A stretch of DNA of 64,000 nt from Sphingomonas sp. LaA6.9 (lineage in GTDB: Bacteria; Pseudomonadota; Alphaproteobacteria; Sphingomonadales; Sphingomonadaceae), in the NCBI RefSeq assembly GCF_022601895.1, contig NZ_JAKVIO010000013.1:25528-89527 (forward strand), read 5' to 3'. The notes below the pieces were generated by a model that ran no database searches, had not been told where the DNA came from, and was given only the letters and a program-made list of their open reading frames with translations. Both the position numbers and the translations under genes were made by a program. Positions 36,648 through 46,623 of the stretch are shown piece by piece. The stretch's first letter is position 1. Each line of letters begins with the position of its first letter.

Positions 36648-37336
36648 ACGCGTATATCGAGACGCCCTCTCCCAATTTCGATGAGCGCGCACTGCCGATC
36701 TCGATGATCGTGCTCCATTATACCGGGATGCAGGATGCGGCGTCGGCAATCGCGCAACTCGCCAACCCCGAGGCGAAGGTTTCAGCGCATTATGTCGTCA
36801 CCGAGGATGGCCAGATCATCCGCATGGTCGCGGAGGACAAGCGCGCATGGCACGCGGGCCGCTCGCACTGGCGCGGGGTTACCGACATCAACAGTGCCTC
36901 GATCGGGATCGAGATCGTCAATCCCGGGCATGAATTCGGCTATCGACCGTTTCCCGACGAGCAGATCGACGCGCTCATCCCGCTCGTCGCTGAGATCATG
37001 GCGACCTATCACATCACGCGCGGCAACGTGGTCGGACATTCGGACATCGCGCCCGCGCGCAAGCGTGATCCCGGCGAACTCTTCCCGTGGGGACGGCTTG
37101 CGCGGCATCGCCTCGCGCTGCCAAGGCCAACCAGAAACCTGATGGACCCCAATTGGTCCGACGCAGGATTTCTGCTCGCACTCGAGCGTTTCGGCTACGA
37201 GGTGACCGATCCGATGGCCGCGGTCGTCGCTTTCCAGCGCCGCTTTCGCCCGGAGCTGATCGACGGCGAGATCGACGGCGAGACGCGCTCGATCCTTCTC
37301 GCGCTGCTGCTGCCCAAGCCGCAGGGCGACGATTGA
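36644..37336 (+). CDS. N-acetylmuramoyl-L-alanine amidase, AmiD/AmpD-like
   Basis: 230 residues from TTG 36644, which overlaps the previous stop (TTGA). The amidase_2 domain has the zinc ligands His25 in MIVLHYTGM, a central WHAGRSHW, and His132 in VVGHSDIAPARKRDPG. The C-terminal 60 residues resemble a peptidoglycan-binding helix bundle. No signal peptide is seen, so a cytosolic role in wall-fragment recycling is more likely than a periplasmic one. Confidence 0.88.
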   Translation: MNAYIETPSPNFDERALPISMIVLHYTGMQDAASAIAQLANPEAKVSAHYVVTEDGQIIRMVAEDKRAWHAGRSHWRGVTDINSASIGIEIVNPGHEFGYRPFPDEQIDALIPLVAEIMATYHITRGNVVGHSDIAPARKRDPGELFPWGRLARHRLALPRPTRNLMDPNWSDAGFLLALERFGYEVTDPMAAVVAFQRRFRPELIDGEIDGETRSILLALLLPKPQGDD

Positions 37337-37375
37337 AGGTTGGCCTCCAAACGGGTTGCTGGTAGGAACCCGGCG

Positions 37376-37741
37376 ATGTCCGAGCGCAATCTTCGTCAGG
37401 CCGCGCTGCGCGGCCTCAAAGGCCAATGTCCATCGTGCGGCGAGACGCGGCTCTTCGGGCGCTTTCTGAAGCCCGTCGAACATTGCCCGTCATGCGGGCA
37501 GGGCTGGCAGCACCATCAGGCCGATGATTTTCCCGCCTATCTGGTAATCCTGCTCCTCGGCCATCTGCTCGTGCCGATCGTGATCGAGGTCAACCTGTTG
37601 CTCGATCCGCCGATGCTGTTTCAGATGCTGTTCTGGCCATTCCTGTGCGGCGTTGTCGCGCTGCTGCTGATCCAGCCGATGAAGGGCGTGGTGATCGCCT
37701 GGCAATGGGCGCGGCGCATGCACGGCTTCGAAAAGGGCTGA
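37376..37741 (+). CDS. DUF983 family membrane protein with zinc ribbon
   Basis: 121 residues. Two CxxC pairs, at about 18/21 (CPSC) and 37/40 (CPSC), form a likely zinc ribbon. Two hydrophobic segments follow at about 52-72 and 82-102. DUF983 proteins are common in alphaproteobacteria; some sit near cytochrome oxidase genes, but none is nearby here. The function is unknown. Confidence 0.85.
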   Translation: MSERNLRQAALRGLKGQCPSCGETRLFGRFLKPVEHCPSCGQGWQHHQADDFPAYLVILLLGHLLVPIVIEVNLLLDPPMLFQMLFWPFLCGVVALLLIQPMKGVVIAWQWARRMHGFEKG

Positions 37742-37783
37742 AAGGCTTGGCAGACGCATGCGATGCGCCTATCTCGCTTGTTG

Positions 37784-38153
<370 letters not shown>

Positions 38154-38219
38154 CATATTCAATTTTTACTTTCGGATCATGGTGTTGTTCTACTAAGGTC
38201 ATCCCCCTCGGGGGTAATC

Positions 38220-40184
38220 ATGAAGAATCTTGCGGCAATCCTGGGCGCGTGCGCGCTCGCCACCTCAGCGGCGGCGCAGCAGCCGGGCATCCAGCAACAG
38301 TTTGAGGCGGCCACCGAGGCGCTCAATGCGCAGAAATGGGTGGACGCTGTATCGGCCTTCGAGGCGCTCGAACCACGACTGGCGAAAAATGCGCGTAGCC
38401 TTGCGATCGTACGCGTGCGCAAGGGCACCGCGCTCTTTGAGCTTCGACGTGACGCAGAGGCTGCGGCGGCGGTGAAGGCGGGGCTTGCAGCGCTTCCCGC
38501 CGGCGATGCCAGCCTTCGCGAAGACCGGTTTCTGGCGCTGATGCTGCTCGGCAACATGGATGGACGCGCGCTCGATTACGCAAGTGCGCTTGCGCGTTAT
38601 CGCGAGGCAGAGCATTTTGCTGACGCCCCGCAGAGCAAGGTGCGTGCGCTCGTGGCGATGGTGCAAAGCGGCACCTTCGTCGATCCCGATGCTGCACTGG
38701 CCAATGCCGATCGTCTGCAGGCGCTGGTGGTCACGCTCTCGCCGGACAAGGCGGCAGAAGCACGGTTCGCCGACCTGAAAGGGCGTGTGCTGCTCAATCT
38801 CGGTCGATTCAAGGACGCGCAGGAGGAGTTTGGCCGATCGGTCAAGGCATTGGGCGGGCTGTCGCTCAGGGTCGATCAGGATGACGTCATCGCGCGGTCG
38901 GATTATGCGATCGCGGCGATGCTTGCGGGGGACGAGGATCGCGCGCGCAATTATCTCGCCTATACCGGCGCCGGCCGATTGCCAAAGGATGGCCTCGGCA
39001 TGGGGCCGGACACGCCCGCGCCCCCTTGTGGCGGCCCAGATGGACTCCAGCCGGACGATGTCGGTGTGGTGGAGTTCGGCATCGCCGACGATGGCAGCGT
39101 CGTGGCGCCGCGTCCGATCTATTCCTCGCGGCGCGGCACCAGCGCTCTCGAATTTGCGCGTGCAGTGGCCGACTGGTCGTGGGCGCCCGAGAAGGTGAAG
39201 GACATTCCACCGCTGTTCAGGATGCTAACGCGCATCGAAATGCGATGCTCCACGGTGTCCGCGCGTCCGTCGATCCCCGCACTGCTTCGCCCGGGGCTCA
39301 ATTCCTGGCTGTCAGAAAAGGCGGTCGATCCGGTCAGCATCGAGGAAACCTCGAACGCCCGCCGGCTTCCGCTGCTTGTCGCTGAACTGGCGCGCCGCGA
39401 GGCGGCGCAAGGTGCCAGCGCCTTCCAGCTTATGCCCGTTCTCGCTGAACTGGCCAGTTCCCCGGTGCTGGGCGCCAACGAGGCGCTCGTGTACGCCAGG
39501 CGGGCGCTGACGATCGCGGATGCATCGCAGGTGCCTCCGGTCGCACGGCTTTATCTGTCTCACCTGCAATGGAAGAGTGCCGCGGGTGCAGACCGCAACG
39601 CGGCGAGCTATTTGGGTGCGATCGAAGCGGCGATGCAGGACGAGCGCATCCGGAAGGATGCCGTCGCGCGCGCCGCGCTGCGCCTGATGCTGGTCGACAG
39701 CCGGGGACAGAAATGGAACAGGGAAGACGAGGCGCTCCTGCGTTCGGTGATCGACGATGACGGGCTTGCCGCGAGCGATCCCTTCCGTGTCGGTGCGCTG
39801 ATCCGGCTCGCTTCGCAGCAGTTCCGCCAAGGTGATGATGAAGCGGCGCGTGCCACTTTCAAGCTCAGTGGCCTTTCGTCGGAACAGTGCGCGCTCGTGG
39901 ACGCACCGCCCGCATTGAAGAAAGGCAGCATCAGCGATTCCGACTTCCCGCAGGAGGCGCTGACATGGGGCTTCAGCGGCTGGACCTCCGTCCAGTTCGA
40001 CATCGCCGCGGACGGCAAGACGATGAATCACCGCGCCCTGTTTGCCTATCCACCGTTTGTGTTCGGCGACGTGACCGCGGGTTATTTCAGGCGCTTCGAG
40101 TATGAGCCAAGCTACCGTCCCGGGCAGACGCTCGGTTGTGGCGGCAAGATGCAGCGGGTGACCTATCGGCATCATGGAGGATAG
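38220..40184 (+). CDS. Exported TPR protein with TonB-like C-terminal region
   Basis: 654 residues. A signal peptide (MKNLAAILGACALATSAAAQ) is seen. The N-terminal third is alpha-helical with TPR-like repeats. Near 275-350 is a domain with VGVVEFGIADDGSV and FARAVADWSWAPEK that resembles the TonB C-terminal fold, and a similar unit near 585-650 (SVQFDIAADGKTM ... YFRRFEYEPSY). Two TonB-like modules in one secreted protein with no membrane anchor are unusual. The function is not known; an envelope-complex scaffold is a guess. Confidence 0.75.
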   Translation: MKNLAAILGACALATSAAAQQPGIQQQFEAATEALNAQKWVDAVSAFEALEPRLAKNARSLAIVRVRKGTALFELRRDAEAAAAVKAGLAALPAGDASLREDRFLALMLLGNMDGRALDYASALARYREAEHFADAPQSKVRALVAMVQSGTFVDPDAALANADRLQALVVTLSPDKAAEARFADLKGRVLLNLGRFKDAQEEFGRSVKALGGLSLRVDQDDVIARSDYAIAAMLAGDEDRARNYLAYTGAGRLPKDGLGMGPDTPAPPCGGPDGLQPDDVGVVEFGIADDGSVVAPRPIYSSRRGTSALEFARAVADWSWAPEKVKDIPPLFRMLTRIEMRCSTVSARPSIPALLRPGLNSWLSEKAVDPVSIEETSNARRLPLLVAELARREAAQGASAFQLMPVLAELASSPVLGANEALVYARRALTIADASQVPPVARLYLSHLQWKSAAGADRNAASYLGAIEAAMQDERIRKDAVARAALRLMLVDSRGQKWNREDEALLRSVIDDDGLAASDPFRVGALIRLASQQFRQGDDEAARATFKLSGLSSEQCALVDAPPALKKGSISDSDFPQEALTWGFSGWTSVQFDIAADGKTMNHRALFAYPPFVFGDVTAGYFRRFEYEPSYRPGQTLGCGGKMQRVTYRHHGG

Positions 40185-40290
40185 TGCGCGACGTTGGCGG
40201 CTGAACCGTGAGGCGGGTTTCGCCGCGAGGCCGTGCGGGTGTCCCCGCTTCGCGCTTGTGCGCGGCGAACGCGCCATTATGTAGGCTCCA

Positions 40291-40818
40291 ATGGCGCGCT
40301 CTTCCCGATCCTATGACTGGGGTTTTCCCCGCTGGCGTGGCTATGAAGCGACGCGCGAGGCGGCGAAGGTGCGGCTGTGCGACCGGCATGGCTGCGACAA
40401 GCCCGGCGATCGCCCCGCGCCCAAGGCGCCCAACAGCCCCGAGCGCTGGTATTTCTGCGAGGAGCACGCGGCGGAGTATAACCGCAACTGGGACTATTTC
40501 GCGGGCCTGACGCCCGAGGAGGCCGCCGCGCGCGAGGCGCGCGAACGCGCCGATTTCTCGGGCTTCAAGGAAGCGCAGCATTATGGCTGGGGTGGCCCCG
40601 GTGACGGCAGCCGCTCGCGCGACGAGCTTCATGCGCTCAAGGCGCTCGAACTCGACGATGATGCCGATTTCGAAGCCGTAAAAAGGGCATGGCGCAAGCT
40701 CGCCAAGGAGCACCACCCCGACGTCAAGCCCGGCGATGCCGCCGCGGCGGTGCGCTTCCAGGCGATCCAGGCCGCTTTCGAGGTGCTGCGCAAGGCTGAG
40801 GAGCGCCGTCCGCGTTGA
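40291..40818 (+). CDS. J-domain (DnaJ-like) protein
   Basis: 175 residues. The J domain is at the C-terminus, about 120-170, with the HPD motif in KEHHPDVKPGD. The N-terminal half has paired cysteines and histidines (LCDRHGCDKPG, YFCEEHAAEYN) that could bind zinc. It should stimulate an Hsp70 in the cytosol. Its stop overlaps the next TTG start by 4 bases. No dnaK is adjacent. Confidence 0.88.
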   Translation: MARSSRSYDWGFPRWRGYEATREAAKVRLCDRHGCDKPGDRPAPKAPNSPERWYFCEEHAAEYNRNWDYFAGLTPEEAAAREARERADFSGFKEAQHYGWGGPGDGSRSRDELHALKALELDDDADFEAVKRAWRKLAKEHHPDVKPGDAAAAVRFQAIQAAFEVLRKAEERRPR

Positions 40819-41117
40819 CGCGCCATGTCCGATCCAGCTGGGAGGCTGCGCTGCTGGTGTGCCGGAAATGCTCGAAGCGGCAGGGCGGCGGCTTCGGTCC
40901 CAAGGGCAAGACACCGCTCGCCAAAGCGCTGAAGAAAGAAATGGGCGGCAAGAAGGGCCGCAAGGCGCATGTCGGCGTGGTCGAGGTCAAGTGCCTCGGC
41001 GTCTGCCCACGCCATGCAGTGACGATGATCGACACCCGTGATCCCCACCAATGGCTGCTGGTGAAGCCGGGAACCGGGATTGCAGAAATCGTAGAAGACC
41101 TGAAATTGCCGGCATAA
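40815..41117 (+). CDS. Thioredoxin-like 2Fe-2S protein
   Basis: 100 residues from TTG 40815, overlapping the J-domain stop (TTGA). Four cysteines at about 16, 19, 60 and 64 (LVCRKCSKR, VKCLGVCPRHAV) fit the thioredoxin-like ferredoxin family, which binds a 2Fe-2S cluster. The basic insert KKEMGGKKGRK lies between the pairs. Its partner and redox role are unknown. Confidence 0.75.
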   Translation: MTRHVRSSWEAALLVCRKCSKRQGGGFGPKGKTPLAKALKKEMGGKKGRKAHVGVVEVKCLGVCPRHAVTMIDTRDPHQWLLVKPGTGIAEIVEDLKLPA

Positions 41118-41126
41118 AGCGTGCGT

Positions 41127-41279
41127 CTATCGCTGCGCGATCCGTGCGGCGCGCCGCGAATATTCATCCGCGAAGCGCATATGGATCCGCTTTACGCATC
41201 GGTCGGTGGATGAGGCGGCAATCCGGCGTTCCTCACGTTCGCGGCGAATGAAGTAATCATGGTCGTCGGGTCTGTTCAC
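41127..41279 (-). CDS. Small basic hypothetical protein
   Basis: 50 residues from GTG 41279. The product is highly charged (HDYFIRREREERRIAASS, then RFADEYSRRAARIAQR) and predicted to be helical. The coding appearance (codon bias, no stops, sensible composition) and a recognisable family feel of alphaproteobacterial short proteins support it, but no domain is known. It is convergent with the 2Fe-2S gene, 9 bases away. Confidence 0.55.
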   Translation of the reverse strand: MNRPDDHDYFIRREREERRIAASSTDRCVKRIHMRFADEYSRRAARIAQR

Positions 41280-41363
41280 TGCGGGACTCCCTTGAAACGC
41301 CTTTTTCTAGACGATCGCGCACCCAAATACGTTGATCTGAATCAGTCTGCGCGGACTGGTATC

Positions 41364-42089
41364 TCAATCGGGGGTGCCGTCGACATAAAGATAGGCATCG
41401 TCGAACTCGCCCGTCACCTTGAGCGCGTGCCAGTCGAGCACATGCGCCATGCCGCGCTGGAACGCGAGCTGCCCATTGTCGCGCAGCTGGCGCAGCACAC
41501 GATTGACGTGGACGGGGGTCAGCCCGCATGCCTCGGCAATATCGGCCTGCGTTACTGCAAGATGGAAGCGATTGTCGTTCGAAAGCCCGACCAGCGAGAG
41601 CCGAACCTTCATCTCGCAGAAGAAGTGCGCGACACGTCCCATCGCGCCCAGCCGCCCCAGCCGGAATATCCATTCGCGGTGCATCGCCGCGTCCAGCAGC
41701 GTGCTGAACCAGAGCATCCGCACCAGATGGGGATGGTTACGCGTCAGCGTGAGCAGGGTCTCGCGCGGGAAGGTCGCGACCTTCGACCGGCTTATCGTGG
41801 CGACATCATGGTCCAGTTGCTCGAGGGGAAAGCCGTGCAGGTCGACGAAATCGCCGGGCACATGGAGCGCGACAAGCTGACGATGCCCGTCGCGCCCATC
41901 CATGTAACGACACATCAGGCCCTCGATGAGCATCGTGCTGCGCGTAACTGTATCGCCCTGATGGACAAGGACATGCCGCGCCGGCAGCACCCTAATCTCG
42001 GCGACGGCATCCTCGAGCGCGCGCTTTTCTTCCTCGGAAAGCCGTTCGCGTCGGCGGCGCTGCAGGAACAACGCGGTAACCCTGGTCAC
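41364..42089 (-). CDS. Crp/Fnr-family transcriptional regulator
   Basis: 241 residues from GTG 42089, chosen because an AAGGAAAGGGG ribosome binding site lies just upstream; ATG 42158 is the alternative. An N-terminal cyclic-nucleotide-type beta-barrel (VLVHQGDTVTRSTMLIEGLMCRY) is followed by the dimer helix and a winged HTH (VTQADIAEACGLTPVHVNRVLRQLRDNG). No Fnr-type cysteine cluster is present at the N-terminus, so the effector is not oxygen through a 4Fe-4S cluster. The target genes are unknown. Confidence 0.88.
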   Translation of the reverse strand: MTRVTALFLQRRRRERLSEEEKRALEDAVAEIRVLPARHVLVHQGDTVTRSTMLIEGLMCRYMDGRDGHRQLVALHVPGDFVDLHGFPLEQLDHDVATISRSKVATFPRETLLTLTRNHPHLVRMLWFSTLLDAAMHREWIFRLGRLGAMGRVAHFFCEMKVRLSLVGLSNDNRFHLAVTQADIAEACGLTPVHVNRVLRQLRDNGQLAFQRGMAHVLDWHALKVTGEFDDAYLYVDGTPD

Positions 42090-42333
42090 GAACGCCCCTT
42101 TCCTTACTGTCGCCGGCGGGTCTCGCGCGAGGGTGCGCCCAAGCGCGCGCAACGACAAGTCGAAGCCGTAACTAGATCAGAATAATTTTCTCCACCTTGA
42201 TCGAGGTTAGTCAGTGCTGCCGCTCACTGTGCAAGCTTCGCGACGCTGCTTCCTTGACCCGAGCAGCAGTACTGTGGACGGGCTATCCCTTTGCGACCCG
42301 GGGGTAGCCCGTCTACCATCCGAGCGAGGTGCG

Positions 42334-42585
42334 ATGTCGGATCAGCATCCCGACGGCGTTGCGCAGGATACGCCGCCGCACAGCCAGAGCCAGGTCTTTG
42401 CCGAGCATGCGTGCAAGGCGCTCGCCGAAGCGCAGGCCTCACCTCTTCCCAACGTCAGAGCCCGTTTCGTTATCGCCGCCAGGCGCTGGATTGCGTTGGC
42501 GCAGCAGGCCCGCAGAATGGAGCTGCGGCATGCGGCGGCGGATCAACCTGCTTCCGACGGAGAGGAGGGTGACGGGCAGCTCTAG
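42334..42585 (+). CDS. Hypothetical protein
   Basis: 83 residues, mostly helical: QVFAEHACKALAEAQASPLPNVRARFV, then an Arg/Ala-rich helix and an acidic tail. No family is recognised. A GAGGT lies 6 bases before the ATG. It sits between the divergently oriented Crp gene and the convergent outer membrane protein gene. It is a plausible but unproven gene. Confidence 0.45.
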   Translation: MSDQHPDGVAQDTPPHSQSQVFAEHACKALAEAQASPLPNVRARFVIAARRWIALAQQARRMELRHAAADQPASDGEEGDGQL

Positions 42586-42590
42586 CCCGC

Positions 42591-43403
42591 TCACTTCCTG
42601 GGAAACAGCAATGTGAGTACCAGGCGCACCCCCCAATCGGGGCCGCCCCTCGGCTTTTCGACATAATAGCGCGCACCGACGCCGATCTGGATCGGCTGTT
42701 TTCCCATTCTGGTCAGATGCGCCATGGTGACGTTGATCGGCACCACCCAATTGTCGCCCTTCCAGTCATAGGTCGTCTCGGTATTGATGACGTAGGTCAT
42801 CGCTGTCGACGTCGTGTAGCTGTAAAACGGCTGGACAAAGGTCGAGCTGATATCGCCGCGCGTGTCGTTTCCGGCCACCGACCAGATGTGGTTCGCCAGC
42901 ACGCCATATGTGGTCTTGCCCGATTGCTTAAGGAGAACGACGGTCGGCCCGAGCCCCCATTTGTCGCCGCCGAGAACGCGGTCGGTCGCGGTCGGATAGA
43001 GTATCGCGGGGCCGACGCCCCAGATGATGCCGCCTGGACCGGTTTTCCTGGGCGAGAAGAAGAGGCTCTGGACGGTGTCGCCCAGTCCGAACTCGTGCGC
43101 GCCCGGCGCCGAAATGTCGGACTGATAGGTGACGGGCAGGATCGTTCTGACAATCACGTTCCAATCGGGACCGATGCTGACGGGCACGACCGGCTGTATA
43201 TTGAGCGTCGACTTGACGCCGCCATCATCCGGACCACCGCCAAAGTCGATATTCTGTTGAAAGGGCACGCTGATCAGCGACGCCACAGGGTTCGCCAGCT
43301 GCTTGGCGAGTTCCTGCGCATGATCGCCCGATTCCTGGGCCATGCTCGTGGCAGGCGTCGCGACGAGCATCATCCCCAAGAGTTTTCGTGCGACCGGAGC
43401 CAT
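42591..43403 (-). CDS. Outer membrane beta-barrel protein, neuromedin U/transporter-like family
   Basis: 270 residues. A signal peptide ends in Ala-Gln, followed by beta-strand patterning with repeated aromatic turns (NVIVRTILPVTYQSD, GPGGIIWGVGPAILYP, YGVLANHIWSVAGND). The protein ends in a strand (VRLVLTLLFPRK). It resembles the outer-membrane family annotated as transporter or neuromedin U-like. The substrate is unknown. Confidence 0.75.
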   Translation of the reverse strand: MAPVARKLLGMMLVATPATSMAQESGDHAQELAKQLANPVASLISVPFQQNIDFGGGPDDGGVKSTLNIQPVVPVSIGPDWNVIVRTILPVTYQSDISAPGAHEFGLGDTVQSLFFSPRKTGPGGIIWGVGPAILYPTATDRVLGGDKWGLGPTVVLLKQSGKTTYGVLANHIWSVAGNDTRGDISSTFVQPFYSYTTSTAMTYVINTETTYDWKGDNWVVPINVTMAHLTRMGKQPIQIGVGARYYVEKPRGGPDWGVRLVLTLLFPRK

Positions 43404-43510
43404 GGCGTCCTCCCTCGATGCGTGGATCGACGTAGCATGGCGGATTGCTGCCCGGTATCGGGGTTAACCCGGGCGCAATGGCCTATCGAGGCCCGACGGT
43501 TGACCTTAGC

Positions 43511-43876
43511 TCAAGCGACACCCTGCAAGGGCGCGCGGAAGATGAACCAGGCTCCGGCGGCGATCAGTGCGAAGCCGATCAGGTGATTGGCTGTGATCTT
43601 CTGGCCCAGATAGAATACCGAGAATCCCGCAAAGACGGTGAGCGTGATCACCTCCTGGATCGCCTTGAGTTCCGCGGCGCTGTAGCTGGTGCTTCCCCAG
43701 CGATTGGCCGGAACCGCGAAGCAATACTCGATGAAGGCAATGCCCCAGCTCGCGATGATGACCAGCCACAGCGGCTTGCCCGTGAATTTCAGGTGCCCGT
43801 ACCACGCGAAAGTCATGAAGACGTTCGATGCGCAGAGCAGCAATATCGGGGTGAGGGCGGGGGCGATGCTGGGCAT
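43511..43876 (-). CDS. DUF486 (DMT-like) membrane protein
   Basis: 121 residues with four hydrophobic segments and the motifs TFAWYGHLKF and GIAFIEYCFAVPANRWG typical of the DUF486 family, related to small multidrug transporters. The start at 43876 is chosen from the family; ATG 43897 is possible. The function is unknown. Confidence 0.85.
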   Translation of the reverse strand: MPSIAPALTPILLLCASNVFMTFAWYGHLKFTGKPLWLVIIASWGIAFIEYCFAVPANRWGSTSYSAAELKAIQEVITLTVFAGFSVFYLGQKITANHLIGFALIAAGAWFIFRAPLQGVA

Positions 43877-43935
43877 GTCGCTTGCTCCCCGGCGCACGCT
43901 GGACTGTCAAGGTCGATTACGCGGCCAGCGAGCGA

Positions 43936-44163
43936 TCAGACCGTGAAGATCAGCCGTTCCCAGTTGCGATGCGCTGCGCGACGCGCGGCGATCGCGTCGT
44001 CTTCGTCGTTGATTGCTTCGATTGCGGCTGCGGCCTGCTGCGCGAAGCCGTGCCAGTTGCGGTCTATGACCTGTGGCGTGGCGGCACAGTTATGACGCTC
44101 GTAAAAGGCCTGCTCGCAGATCGCGCGGGCAACACGCTCGACGGAGGGAGCATTACAACGCAT
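43936..44163 (-). CDS. Small hypothetical protein
   Basis: 75 residues with VERVARAICEQAFYE and WHGFAQQAAAAIEAI, a pattern (helix with VARAI/C, then W...FA..A.AAI) seen in short proteins widespread in alphaproteobacteria and their phages. No known activity. It is isolated between the DUF486 gene and the divergent acylphosphatase gene. Confidence 0.6.
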   Translation of the reverse strand: MRCNAPSVERVARAICEQAFYERHNCAATPQVIDRNWHGFAQQAAAAIEAINDEDDAIAARRAAHRNWERLIFTV

Positions 44164-44334
44164 GGGCGCGGGTTATCGAGGATTAGTTTGGTCTGCAACG
44201 ACGTTGGTCTAAGCTATAATGTCGCTTGTCGAAACATGTAAACATTGCTGTAAGTTACTGCGAACATGATGATTTCGCTTGCGATCCGAAAATGGCGGGC
44301 GCAGCGTGCGGCCGGGGGCAACGGACGATCGGCC

Positions 44335-44625
44335 ATGCCAGACCAGACCAGCATAGCGCGCCATTTGAGGATTACCGGTCGCGTGCAGGGGGTGGGCTAT
44401 CGCGACTGGGCGGTCGGCACAGCGCGCTCGCTGGGACTTGCGGGCTGGGTCCGCAACCGCACAGACGGAAGCGTTGAAGCGCTGGCTTCAGGCGCGCCCG
44501 AAAGCGTCGAAGCATTCATCGTCGCCTGTCATGACGGCCCGGCGCTGGCGCGTGTCACTGATATCGCGGTACAGGATGCCGACGCGCCCGTGCAGCAGGG
44601 CTTCGAATTTCTGCCGACCTTGTAG
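44335..44625 (+). CDS. acyP: Acylphosphatase
   Basis: 96 residues. The phosphate-binding loop GRVQGVGYRDW (catalytic Arg) and the catalytic Asn in GWVRNRTDGSVEALASG are both present. It hydrolyses acyl phosphates in the cytosol. The ATG at 44335 gives the usual length; an earlier ATG at 44266 adds an unrelated basic N-terminus. The stop codon lies inside the hairpin shared with the leuA end. Confidence 0.92.
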   Translation: MPDQTSIARHLRITGRVQGVGYRDWAVGTARSLGLAGWVRNRTDGSVEALASGAPESVEAFIVACHDGPALARVTDIAVQDADAPVQQGFEFLPTL

Positions 44626-44648
44626 CGCCGCCTGCGTGGCGGCGCTAC
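44622..44648. terminator. Stem-loop between convergent acyP and leuA
   Basis: Perfect 11-base arms GTAGCGCCGCC (44622-44632) and GGCGGCGCTAC (44638-44648) with a 5-base loop. The stem contains the acyP stop codon and lies 7 bases from the leuA stop. There is no T-run on either strand, so it may act as an RNA 3' end stabiliser or a Rho-assisted terminator for both genes. Confidence 0.6.
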
Positions 44649-44654
44649 GCAAGA

Positions 44655-46376
<1,722 letters not shown>

Positions 46377-46445
46377 GGGTCTTCTCTTCGGCTTCGCGCG
46401 AGCGCATTTTCACGCCCGCTGCTCGTTTCGCTCTGGTTTATTATA

Positions 46446-46502
46446 GCCCTTAGGCGGTGCCGCTGCGCCCGACGGGCACGCGGAAGCGTCGCGCCTAAGG
46501 GC
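46446..46502 (-). promoter_or_regulatory. Attenuator-like stem-loop upstream of leuA
   Basis: GCCCTTAGGCG at 46446-46456 and CGCCTAAGGGC at 46492-46502 are perfect 11-base arms around 35 bases that can form a further GCCC/GGGC stem. The distal arm contains the stop codon of the leader peptide, so translation of the leader controls its formation. No run of T follows; TATAAT at 46445-46440 lies immediately after. The mode (termination, Rho-dependent or translational) is unclear. Confidence 0.6.
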
Positions 46503-46548
46503 GCGTAAGTCGAAGAAGGAGAAGGGCGCAGTGCGCTTTCATGCGCAT
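46495..46548 (-). CDS. leuL: Leucine leader peptide
   Basis: A 17-codon ORF encodes MRMKAHCALLLLRLTRP. Five of the 17 codons are leucine, four in a row, directly before the stem-loop that overlaps its stop. This is the hallmark of ribosome-mediated attenuation of leu operons: when charged leucyl-tRNA is scarce, ribosomes stall and let leuA be expressed. It lies 118 bases upstream of leuA on the same strand. An alternative start is the third codon. Confidence 0.8.
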   Translation of the reverse strand: MRMKAHCALLLLRLTRP

Positions 46549-46580
46549 GCCAATGACGCGAAACCGCGCGCCTGTCCAGC

Positions 46581-46609
46581 AAAAACCCCTATTGCTGTCG
46601 CAACAGGGG
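46581..46609 (-). terminator. Rho-independent terminator of the YceI gene
   Basis: On the minus strand CCCCTGTTGC (46609-46600) pairs with GCAATAGGGG (46595-46586) over ten pairs with one G-U and a 4-base loop. Five T residues follow at 46585-46581. It begins 15 bases after the YceI stop and separates it from the leu leader. Confidence 0.88.
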
Positions 46610-46623
46610 CTTTGGGCGCACGA

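Noticed and set aside
46440..46445. TATAAT as leuA promoter -10
   Set aside because: No acceptable -35 lies 16-18 bases upstream, and a start here would skip the leucine leader peptide. It was kept only as a note.
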